A stretch of 6,397 bases of DNA from DASYYE01 sp035946955 (GTDB lineage Bacteria > Actinomycetota > Actinomycetes > Streptosporangiales > Streptosporangiaceae): assembly GCA_035946955.1 (NCBI GenBank), contig DASYYE010000369.1:1-6397 (forward strand). The letters are read 5' to 3'. The notes under the pieces are model-generated. The model had not been told where the DNA came from. It saw only the letters and a program-made list of their open reading frames with translations, and did not search any database. Positions 1 to 5,223 of this stretch are shown here, piece by piece; the stretch's first letter is position 1, and each line of letters starts with the position of its first letter. Position numbers and translations under genes: made by a program.

Positions 1-2
1 AA

Positions 3-125
3 GAGGCCTGGTGGCGGATCTTCCGCCGCCAGGCCCTGGCCGGCCAGGCATTCGCCGACCCCTACGAGATCGCCCACGGCACCCAGGTGGCCACCGCCCA
101 GCTCAACGCCCGCGCCCGGCCCTGA
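3..125 (+). CDS. C-terminal end of an unidentified protein (partial)
   Basis: An open frame enters from the left edge and runs 40 codons to TGA at 123-125. The tail begins E-A-W-W-R-I-F-R-R-Q and ends L-N-A-R-A-R-P. Its composition (regular Ala/Arg/Gln helix-like sequence, G or C at nearly every third codon position) looks like real actinobacterial coding sequence, unlike the two other plus frames here. The start and most of the gene lie outside the window, so no family can be assigned and I do not recognise the tail. It could be intact or another relic, given the decayed sequence that follows. Confidence 0.5.
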   Translation, partial: EAWWRIFRRQALAGQAFADPYEIAHGTQVATAQLNARARP

Positions 126-170
126 ATCTGGGGACGCTCCCAGCCCAAACCACGCACCCACCGCCGACGC

Positions 171-191
171 TTAATACACCCTTATACACCC
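171..191. repeat. Short AT-rich tandem repeat
   Basis: Two adjacent near-copies of a 10-11 base unit, TTAATACACCC then TTATACACCC, followed by TTTAAGG. It is the most AT-rich stretch near the left end and lies between the end of the first gene and the IS630 relic. It could be a leftover of an insertion boundary or a decayed regulatory region. No function can be shown. Confidence 0.4.
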
Positions 192-198
192 TTTAAGG

Positions 199-405
199 AA
201 TGTGAAGCCGGTGCAGGTGGCGCACTTGCTGCGGGTGAGTACGAAATAGACGTACCAGTGGCTGCGGCGCTGGCGGGCCGGGGCACCGCCTCGCTGGCGT
301 CGAAGGGAGCGGGCGGGGCGGTGTGCCGCCTGTCGCCGGTGCAGCTTGCCCGGCTACGGGCGGCGCTGGATCAGGGCCCGCCGCCGAACGGCAAGTACAG
401 GTGGC
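199..405 (+). pseudogene. IS630-type transposase N-terminal remnant (stop codon and frameshift)
   Basis: The frame from 199 reads N-V-K-P-V-Q-V-A-H-L-L-R-V-S-T-K, then TAG at 247-249, then T-Y-Q-W-L-R-R-W-R-A-G. This is the helix-turn-helix region of actinobacterial IS630-family transposases (commonly VAxLLRVSxxSVYxWRRRWRxGG). Near 282 the homology moves to the next frame and continues G-T-A-S-L-A-S-K-G-A-G-G-A-V-C-R-L, then Q-L-A-R-L-R-A-A-L-D-Q-G-P, as if one G of a G-run was lost. Similarity fades by about 405, and the catalytic DDE domain is absent. The element is therefore dead in three ways: nonsense codon, frameshift and 3' truncation. I saw no terminal inverted repeats. The family call rests on remembered motifs. 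Confidence 0.72.
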
Positions 406-779
406 TGGGGCGCGAAGCCGCGCTCGCCGCAAACCGCTGGAATCGGTTCGCTCGGACACGGACGCCTGGATTCTGCTTCTCGGATTCATCGCGCCGAACG
501 CCTCGCCGCCGCCTGGGAAGCCCACACCCAGGACCTCGCCGCAGCCCCCGCCAGGGCGAGTCCGCCGGTCCGGCAACCACCGGCGCGAGGCCCAGCATGA
601 CCACGGTTGCCCCCGCAGTCGCGAGTAGCTGCCGAGATCATTCGCCGTGGCGCACGCGATCGGAAGCCTGTCGTGGACCGATGCCCCACCGCCGCCCTAC
701 AAAAAGTGACGGCTTGGACACGGAAACAAGCGCCGCATCGTAGCGGTCAACGTCGGCGACCCTGGGCGGCTGATCTTGG
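406..779. other. Gene-poor decayed stretch
   Basis: No intact gene is convincing here. In one plus frame, about 481-600, the sequence R-I-H-R-A-E-R-L-A-A-A-W-E-A-H reads like a genuine helical protein tail before turning Pro-rich and ending at TGA 598-600. Near 719-780 another plus frame reads R-R-I-V-A-V-N-V-G-D-P-G-R-L. Neither is recognisable nor has a proper start, so they are best seen as debris of old coding sequence. A weak 5-bp hairpin (gcttg 712-716, caagc 727-731) with a run of five T on the minus strand lies downstream of the LLM gene stop and might help terminate it, but the support is thin. Confidence 0.4.
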
Positions 780-1841
780 TTACAGGCAGCTGGCGGCTTG
801 GTGCACGACGAATCTGGAGAGCTGTTCAAGGCGCTCGGTACTGGTGCCTCGCACCGGAATAGGCAGCAGCACCGGCGTAGTGACACCTGCCCTGCGGTAC
901 TCCGCAATACGGTCCGCGCATGCCGCTGGGTCAAGAATGCACAGCTGGTCCAGCATGTGGCTGCTCACGGCCCGCGCGGCGCCGTCGCGGTCCTGCTCGG
1001 CCCACCGCCTGGCAATCATGGCTATCTCATCGCCGAATCCCTGTCTGGCCAGTGATGCCGCATAGCCACGGGCCAGAGCATAGGGGACGATCCACCGCCT
1101 CAGATGGTTCGATCGCTCGGCTTCGCTTCCGCCGAGCGCGACTGGGATGCGAGCGACGACCTCGATCGAGTCCGCATCAGGACGGCCGGACGAGGCTGCT
1201 GCGGCACGCACCGCGCCCGATGCGTCAGCCGCGCCATCCGGGGTGACCAGGAACAAGATGATCCCGTCGGCGATTTCGCCGGCAAGGCGTACCATCCGCG
1301 GACCGAGGGCGGCGAGGTGAACGGGCACGGGCTCATCGACTTCGATGGATAGCCGGAAGCCGGCGGTGGACAGCTCTGCTCCGGCCAGATCTACGCGCTC
1401 GCCTTGCAGCGCCAGCCGCAGCGCCTGGACGGTTTCACGAGTGCGGGCGAGTGCTGACCGGTAACGAAGACCCATCCAGTTCTCCACGATCAGTGGCGTG
1501 GAGACCCCGAGACCGAGAACGAACCGGCCGCCCGATAGAGCCTGGATCGTGGCGGCGCTCATCGCCAGCAGCGCAGGCGGCCGTGTGAAGACACCGGCGA
1601 TGCCGGTCCCGAGCCGCACATCATGGGTAACGCCGGCGATCGCCGCGAGCGGGCTGAACGCGTCGGTACCCGCGACTTCACTCGACCACAGATCGGTATA
1701 CCCGTGGTGCTCCGCCGTCTGAGCGAGCGCTGTCAAGGACTCGGCCAGCCTCAGGCCTCCGTTCAGCGGAAGGGTCAGGCCGAGCCGCTTCACCGCGCCG
1801 CACGCCGGTTCACCGGTAGGGATTTCACCGGCCCGCCTCAT
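780..1841 (-). CDS. LLM-class (luciferase-like) flavin/F420-dependent oxidoreductase
   Basis: A 353-residue protein of the luciferase-like monooxygenase TIM-barrel superfamily. These cytoplasmic enzymes use reduced FMN or coenzyme F420, and substrates vary widely. Visible hallmarks are the N-terminal beta strand R-L-G-L-T-L-P-L, the helix A-E-H-H-G-Y-T-D-L-W-S-S-E (about 43-55), G-T-G-I at about 78-81, and G-G-R-F-V-L-G-L-G-V-S-T-P (about 104-116) followed by I-V-E-N-W-M-G. This last block is typical of actinobacterial F420-type members. The C-terminus V-T-T-P-V-L-L-P-I-P is the usual final strand. The ATG has an AGGTGA element 4 bases upstream overlapping the preceding stop. An internal GTG at 1793 (V17, giving V-K-R-L-G-L) would also make a typical family N-terminus. 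The gene starts 4 bases after the thioesterase-like gene, so the two are probably co-transcribed. The choice between FMN and F420 cannot be settled here. Confidence 0.9.
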   Translation of the reverse strand: MRRAGEIPTGEPACGAVKRLGLTLPLNGGLRLAESLTALAQTAEHHGYTDLWSSEVAGTDAFSPLAAIAGVTHDVRLGTGIAGVFTRPPALLAMSAATIQALSGGRFVLGLGVSTPLIVENWMGLRYRSALARTRETVQALRLALQGERVDLAGAELSTAGFRLSIEVDEPVPVHLAALGPRMVRLAGEIADGIILFLVTPDGAADASGAVRAAAASSGRPDADSIEVVARIPVALGGSEAERSNHLRRWIVPYALARGYAASLARQGFGDEIAMIARRWAEQDRDGAARAVSSHMLDQLCILDPAACADRIAEYRRAGVTTPVLLPIPVRGTSTERLEQLSRFVVHQAASCL

Positions 1842-1845
1842 CTGG

Positions 1846-2542
1846 TCACCTGGCCCTGTACCAGCTCGTTCGCGCCAGTCCCGCCACCTGGCCGTCAGCC
1901 CCGGTCAATGCCGCTGCACCGACGAGCTTGCGAGCGTCAGCCTCCTCGCGCCAGCCGACGACACAATAGGGACCTGGGCTCGCTGCCCACCAGCGCAGAT
2001 CAAGCGCTATACGCCCAGTGACCCAGGCCGTGTCACCGAACCCGGGGGGCGAGTGAATGGCCGCGACGCCGCTCGTACAGTCCAGCGCAGCTGCCGCAAA
2101 CTCGGGCGGGATCCCAGATTCCGCAGGCGCCGGAGCCCACAGCGCGGCGAAGGCACGCGCGTTGCACAGAGCCCCGGGGAACACGCGCAGGCCATCGCCC
2201 TGCCGCCGGCCAGTGCCGCACGCGAAGCAATCAGGGAAGGGGTGGTGGGCGAGCAGCGGGGAACGCCCTGAAGCCCAGGCAGCCTCATCGCGGGTCACCG
2301 GGACTGGCGGGATCACCATGAGGTGAGAGGGCCGCCCGGGCCACGATCCCGTCCTGGTCCAGGACCTCCAGGACGCTGTCCTCATAACGAGTTTCCAGCG
2401 CACACTCGAGCGGCACCGGCTTGCGCAACCTGACCTCGACGGGGTAGCCAAGCCGCGCTCCGAGCAATCCTGCGAGGTACCCTCCATGGCCATAGCCGGC
2501 CGGGCCGCAAAAACGACGATCGATCAGTAAGCCATCGGCCAT
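1846..2542 (-). pseudogene. Hotdog thioesterase-like gene with a one-base frameshift
   Basis: Two overlapping frames together make one protein of about 231 residues. The first half starts at ATG 2542 (M-A-D-G-L-L-I-D-R-R-F-C-G-P-A-G-Y-G-H-G-G-Y) and keeps the hotdog-like core through V-L-D-Q-D-G-I-V-A-R-A-A-L, but meets TGA at 2285. The second half, one base over, carries V-P-V-T-R-D-E-A-A-W, then H-H-P-F-P-D-C-F-A-C-G and G-D-G-L-R-V-F-P-G, P-E-F-A-A-A-A-L-D-C, and ends at TGA 1846-1848. The HPFPxCFxCG...GDGLR.FPG signature is what I associate with uncharacterised thioesterase-family proteins of this length in actinobacteria. Homology suggests the switch falls at about 2319-2332. Everything else is intact (start, strong ribosome site, codon bias, stop coupled to the LLM gene). 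A sequencing or assembly error, a very recent mutation, or less likely recoding would all fit. Confidence 0.72.
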
Positions 2543-2548
2543 GACGAG

Positions 2549-2555
2549 TCCTCCC
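2549..2555 (-). promoter_or_regulatory. Ribosome binding site of the thioesterase-like gene
   Basis: GGGAGGA on the minus strand ends 6 bases before ATG 2542. It is a near-ideal Shine-Dalgarno sequence at ideal spacing and fixes the start of the frameshifted gene. Confidence 0.8.
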
Positions 2556-2643
2556 GATCAGTCGGCCAGCCGATGTCTACCAGGGAGGACCTTGACGCTG
2601 CAACCAAGCGCGCCAGTGCCGATCCGCACCGCCATCCCGGACA

Positions 2644-2755
2644 TCACCCGGCCCAGCGCCAGCTCCCGGCGGCGGCGGTGCCCAGCCCGATCAGCAGGTG
2701 GCTCTTGCCGGTGCCGGACATCGCCGATCAGGCAGCACGGCTGCCCGGCGGCCAC
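2644..2755 (-). pseudogene. istB: istB (IS21 helper ATPase) fragment around Walker A
   Basis: Reading the minus strand from GTG 2755 gives V-A-A-G-Q-P-C-C-L-I-G-D. The next frame, one base over, gives S-G-T-G-K-S-H-L-L-I-G-L-G-T-A-A-A. IstB-type AAA+ ATPases read A-G-Q-P-L-C-L-I-G-D-S-G-T-G-K-S-H-L-L-I-G-L-G-T uninterrupted, so an extra G near 2719 splits the Walker A block. After A-A-A the frame degenerates and stops at TGA 2644-2646; Walker B and the rest are missing. In an intact IS21 element IstB works with the IstA transposase, and no istA is visible here. This is a short dead fragment. Confidence 0.7.
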
Positions 2756-2781
2756 TCACGCCGAGCGAGCCAGGGTGTGCA

Positions 2782-2910
2782 TCAGCGCGGTGCCTTGTCG
2801 CCGGTCACGTTGATGACGTCGACCATCTCGTCAGGCACGGCAGCGAGGGCGCCGGCCCGGTCGCCGGCCTGGTGAGCGGCCCGGATGGCCTGCGGCCAGG
2901 CCTGCCGACT
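2782..2910 (-). pseudogene. C-terminal remnant of a second LLM-type oxidoreductase
   Basis: The minus-strand frame ending at TGA 2782-2784 reads A-W-P-Q-A-I-R-A-A-H-Q-A-G-D-R-A-G-A-L, then A-A-V-P-D-E-M-V-D-V-I-N-V-T-G. The pattern AGDRxGA(x)AAxPDEMVDxIxxxG resembles the C-terminal helix region of F420-type luciferase-family enzymes, just before the final helices. Similarity stops after T-G-D-K-A, where the frame ends, and nothing recognisable lies upstream of about 2910. It is therefore cut at both ends. The istB fragment begins 26 bases downstream, so an IS21-type insertion may have broken the gene. The family call is moderate because the piece is only about 40 residues long. Confidence 0.5.
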
Positions 2911-2998
2911 CTGCGTGGTTGAGAGCGGCGCTAGTCGCGCAGTTTGTCGCACACATATCAGCCCGGTTCTGCGCGCGGGCTGCCCTCCTGTGCCAGGG

Positions 2999-3025
2999 TG
3001 GCCGTACGCCGAAGATTACCGGCCA
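2999..3025 (-). terminator. Possible hairpin terminator after the lipoprotein gene
   Basis: The arms TGGCCGTA (2999-3006) and TACCGGCCA (3017-3025) pair over 8 base pairs with one bulged C and a 10-base loop. The hairpin lies 27 bases past the lipoprotein stop. There is no T-tract, which is common for actinobacterial hairpins but leaves the call weak. Confidence 0.35.
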
Positions 3026-3052
3026 TCACGCTGGCTTGCCCGGCAGAGATGG

Positions 3053-3694
3053 TCAGCGGACACGACCGGCAGCGCACCGGATCGGTACTGCGCCGAGGTC
3101 ACAGTGGCCCTTGATCACGAAGGTGACGAAGGTGAGGGCGACCCGTCCGACCCGTCCGGTGACCTGCCAGCAGCCTTCGGTCGGGAATGTCACGCCTGAA
3201 GCATTGAACCCGGTCAGCCCGTAACTGCCTGGGAAAGTCAGCCCCGAGGCCGGGGGAGCTGGCGCGTCCAGTCGCCGCCCGGTGATCGTGAGATATCCGC
3301 TGGTCAACCGGTACCAGCCGAGCTTCATCCCGAGCCGGCCGTCCGGATTGACGTCGTCTGGAGTGATGATGACAACTCCGTTCGGCCACAGCCCGCCGAC
3401 CCACAGCGAGCCGTTGCCATAGGCACTGTCCCATCCGAACAGCAGCTCCCGCCACCACACGGCGCTAGGCACCGGGTGGCCGATCGTCACCGGGCAGTGC
3501 CGGGCGTCGGCCAACGTGACAGGCCGCGCCGGATACCTGGCCGGCCCGGCTGGCGCGCCCTTTGGGGATCCCTCGGTAGATCCGGCAACAGGCGCCGAGC
3601 CGGTAACTGTCTTGGCTGGGCCGCCGGCGCAGCCGAGGAGGACAACGCTCATGCCTGCGGCAAGGGCGGTTGCGGCGATCAGCCCGCGCGGCAT
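3053..3694 (-). CDS. Secreted lipoprotein of unknown function
   Basis: 213 residues. Residues 1-22 form a lipoprotein signal peptide: Arg3, a hydrophobic core, and the lipobox L-L-G-C with Cys22 as the lipidation site. A low-complexity Gly/Ala/Pro/Ser linker (23-55) follows, as is usual for proteins held off the membrane. The folded domain (about 56-200) contains Y-G-N-G-S-L-W-V-G-G-L-W-P-N-G (92-106), D-G-R-L-G-M-K-L-G-W-Y-R (118-129), L-T-I-T-G-R-R-L-D (135-143) and G-F-N-A-S-G-V-T-F-P-T-E-G-C-W-Q-V-T-G (162-180). Conserved Trp/Gly-rich blocks of this type occur in unnamed bacterial secreted proteins; no enzymatic motif is visible. Mature-region cysteines are Cys67, Cys175, Cys198 and Cys207, which could form disulfides. 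The start is supported by GGAAGGAG (3709-3702), 7 bases before the ATG. Its own sigma-type promoter matches that of the ECF sigma gene, so it is probably a target of that regulator. Confidence 0.85.
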   Translation of the reverse strand: MPRGLIAATALAAGMSVVLLGCAGGPAKTVTGSAPVAGSTEGSPKGAPAGPARYPARPVTLADARHCPVTIGHPVPSAVWWRELLFGWDSAYGNGSLWVGGLWPNGVVIITPDDVNPDGRLGMKLGWYRLTSGYLTITGRRLDAPAPPASGLTFPGSYGLTGFNASGVTFPTEGCWQVTGRVGRVALTFVTFVIKGHCDLGAVPIRCAAGRVR

Positions 3695-3727
3695 GGGGGC
3701 GCTCCTTCCGTGGTGCCCTACTGCTTC

Positions 3728-3754
3728 TACACCGCCACCTGGTGGCAGGTTCCC
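3728..3754 (-). promoter_or_regulatory. ECF-type promoter of the lipoprotein gene
   Basis: On the minus strand GGGAACC (3754-3748) is followed after 14 bases by GGTGTA (3733-3728), 33 bases before the lipoprotein ATG. GGAAC is the classic -35 of ECF sigma factors. Both elements and the spacing are identical to those upstream of the sigma gene at 5135-5161, and the four spacer bases before the -10 (TGGC) are also shared. The -35 begins 18 bases after the anti-sigma stop, so the lipoprotein can be transcribed separately from the upstream pair. Confidence 0.65.
3734..3746. repeat. Perfect palindrome inside the lipoprotein promoter spacer
   Basis: GCCACC-N-GGTGGC, arms of 6 bases around one central base, exactly fills the spacer between the -35 and -10 elements. 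The position would suit an operator for a repressor or activator. The sigma gene's promoter lacks it. Chance is possible in GC-rich DNA. Confidence 0.4.
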
Positions 3755-3772
3755 GCACGGGCCGGCGCGGGG

Positions 3773-4546
3773 TCAGTGCGCCGAGCTGGCGATGGCGAGC
3801 GCAGTTGTCTTGCCGAGGTTGCCTTCCAGGCGCAGCGCGACCTGCCGTGTGCCCCAGATCAGGGTGTTTCCGGTAGTGAGCCGGGCCGAGGCAGCAGCCG
3901 AATAGCCGTCACGCGTGATGTACACCAGTTCATGGGGGCCCCTGATCCACAGGCCCTTGGTGCCGTTCACCTCGACGTAGGTCACGTTGCGGAAATCGAT
4001 GATCTTCTGGAAGTAGACCTGGTCGAGGTGGCCGGCGAACTCGTCCATCCGCACCAGGCCATACGATGTCCGCCGATAGATCAGGGACACCACCCGCCCG
4101 CCATCGCTGACCACAACGTCGCCGGGCCGGCCCAGCGCCGCGGGTATCAGGATGGGGAAGGAGACCTGGCGGCGGGCCTGCTCCAGCGACATCCGCCGCT
4201 CGCCGGGCAGGGAACCGCCGCGTACCGGGGAGAGCGGTGGGCCTGGCTCCTGGCGGAGTTCCACGCCGGCGAACCGCAACACCTGAATGATCGCCGCGCG
4301 CCCCTGCGGCGTGGCGATCAGGACTGCCAGGAGGGCCGCCACCACAACCAGCACGGCCCGCCACCGCAGCTGGCGGCGAAGGGCACCCGTCCCCAGGGCA
4401 GGCACGCGGCGGCGCCGCGCCGCCCGCCCTTCCAGCCGCCGCCGCACGGCTGCGGTGAGGTCGCCCGCAGGCGGCACCGCAAGGTCGCGGCCCACCGCCC
4501 GCAACTCGGACTCCACCGCGCGCTGCCACCCGGCCCGGTCAGCCAT
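3773..4546 (-). CDS. Single-pass membrane anti-sigma-like protein
   Basis: 257 residues from ATG 4546. This start overlaps the sigma gene stop by 8 bases (ATGGCTGA) and is preferred to the ATG 10 codons upstream, which lies deeper inside the sigma gene. Residues 1-61 are cytoplasmic and Arg-rich, expected to bind the sigma factor. One transmembrane helix spans about 64-79 (A-V-L-V-V-V-A-A-L-L-A-V-L-I-A). The remainder is extracytoplasmic, with I-L-I-P-A-A-L-G (133-139 region), V-E-V-N-G-T-K-G-L-W-I-R-G-P-H (about 181-195) and the tail G-N-T-L-I-W-G-T-R-Q-V-A-L-R-L-E-G. This outer domain resembles DUF4367-like domains of sigma-linked membrane proteins. No His-x3-Cys-x2-Cys zinc anti-sigma motif is present (the chosen protein has no Cys), so it is not a ZAS-type factor. 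The function is inferred from gene order and topology. Confidence 0.78.
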   Translation of the reverse strand: MADRAGWQRAVESELRAVGRDLAVPPAGDLTAAVRRRLEGRAARRRRVPALGTGALRRQLRWRAVLVVVAALLAVLIATPQGRAAIIQVLRFAGVELRQEPGPPLSPVRGGSLPGERRMSLEQARRQVSFPILIPAALGRPGDVVVSDGGRVVSLIYRRTSYGLVRMDEFAGHLDQVYFQKIIDFRNVTYVEVNGTKGLWIRGPHELVYITRDGYSAAASARLTTGNTLIWGTRQVALRLEGNLGKTTALAIASSAH

Positions 4547-5111
4547 TGGAGACCCGGTCCTGCTCCGCTGGCACAAGCTGCCCGCGGAGCCTGTTCAGCG
4601 CGCGCCACGTGCGCGACTTCACCGATCCGAGCGGCCAGGCCAGCACCTGCGCCGTCTCCGCCTCGGAAAGGTCGAGGAAGTAGCGGCACGCCAGCACCTG
4701 CCGTTCCCTGTCCGGCAGCGCGTTCACAGCCGCCAACAGCCGCGCGCGCCGCTCAGCGGCCAGCACCTCATCGACAGGACCGTCCGCTGGCGTGCCCTCC
4801 GATTCAACGCTGGACAACCGCAGGGTCAGCGCAGCGCGCCGCCGCCGCGAACGGGTGAGGTTCCTGGTCTCGTTGGCCACGATACGCAACAGCCACGGGC
4901 CGAACGGCTCACCCACCCGGAACCGGGACAGGTGCCGGAACGCCTTCACAAACGCCTCCTGCACCACGTCGTCGGACTCCTCCCCGGCGCCCAGCAGGAA
5001 GGCAGCCCGGTGCGCGCGCAGCGTGTACCGGGCGACCAGCACCGCATAGGCGTCAAGGTCACCACCACGGGCCCGGGTTACCGCCTCCGCGTCGTCGATG
5101 GCTCTCCTCAC
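4539..5111 (-). CDS. ECF-type sigma-70 family RNA polymerase sigma factor
   Basis: 190 residues, the usual ECF length. Region 2 (about 10-92) shows D-D-V-V-Q-E-A-F-V-K-A-F (47-58, core-binding) and F-G-P-W-L-L-R-I-V-A-N-E-T (70-82) running into the basic R-S-R-R-R-R, which would read the -10. Region 4 (about 122-180) shows L-P-D-R-E-R-Q-V-L, L-S-E-A-E-T-A-Q-V-L and G-S-V-K-S-R-T-W-R-A, the helix-turn-helix for the -35. The charged, Gly-rich linker has no region 3. The start is GTG at 5111, because an in-frame TGA directly precedes it; the ribosome site is weak. The gene overlaps the membrane anti-sigma-like gene downstream, implying translational coupling and stoichiometric production. A GGGAACC-N14-GGTGTA promoter lies 23 bases upstream, pointing to autoregulation. 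The sigma identity is secure; the signal sensed is unknown. Confidence 0.95.
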   Translation of the reverse strand: MRRAIDDAEAVTRARGGDLDAYAVLVARYTLRAHRAAFLLGAGEESDDVVQEAFVKAFRHLSRFRVGEPFGPWLLRIVANETRNLTRSRRRRAALTLRLSSVESEGTPADGPVDEVLAAERRARLLAAVNALPDRERQVLACRYFLDLSEAETAQVLAWPLGSVKSRTWRALNRLRGQLVPAEQDRVSNG

Positions 5112-5134
5112 TCAGCCCGGCACACGCACTTGAA

Positions 5135-5161
5135 TACACCGCCAGCAACCGCAAGGTTCCC
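5135..5161 (-). promoter_or_regulatory. ECF-type promoter of the sigma/anti-sigma operon (probable autoregulation)
   Basis: On the minus strand GGGAACC (5161-5155), a 14-base spacer ending TGGC, and GGTGTA (5140-5135) lie 23 bases before the GTG start. This matches the motif before the lipoprotein gene at every fixed position and in spacing. Positive autoregulation through such a promoter is a well-known trait of ECF sigma factors. Confidence 0.65.
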
Positions 5162-5171
5162 ACCAAGGAAC
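5156..5171. repeat. Inverted repeat overlapping the sigma gene -35
   Basis: GTTCC (5156-5160) and GGAAC (5167-5171) are perfect inverted arms around six bases. One arm is the minus-strand -35. The other would be a plus-strand -35 facing the vWA relic, so this could be a trace of divergent ECF promoters, an operator, or chance. Confidence 0.4.
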
Positions 5172-5223
5172 ACCGCACGGATTCATGCCTCGCGGAAGGC
5201 GAACAGTGGCCCGGCGGGTGGGC

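Noticed and set aside
193..576. A minus-strand open frame over the IS630 relic
   Set aside because: The plus strand carries transposase motifs across this region, while the minus frame is Arg/Pro/Gly-rich with no motif.
700..734. Rho-independent terminator for the LLM gene
   Set aside because: A T5 run exists, but the adjacent stem is only 5 base pairs with a 10-base loop and does not directly precede the T-run. It is mentioned only as a weak possibility in the 406-779 entry.
2053..2326. Plus-strand frames antisense to the thioesterase-like gene
   Set aside because: They show no motifs or ribosome site, and the minus strand is clearly coding here.
2285..2345. Programmed +1 frameshifting in the thioesterase-like gene
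   Set aside because: No rare-codon slippery site or prfB-like stop context sits at the homology-inferred switch point, so mutation or sequence error explains it more simply.
2885..3224. Plus-strand frames between the LLM relic and the lipoprotein
   Set aside because: They overlap the real lipoprotein 3' end in antisense and show no protein-like pattern.
4208..4236. GGGAACC on the plus strand within the anti-sigma gene, as an ECF promoter
   Set aside because: No GGTGTA-like element stands at the required spacing, and no plus-strand gene follows.
3476..4858. A 460-codon plus-strand open frame
   Set aside because: It lies antisense over the lipoprotein, anti-sigma and sigma genes, is full of Pro/Arg/His low-complexity sequence, and has no recognisable motif. 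It is a GC-rich shadow frame.
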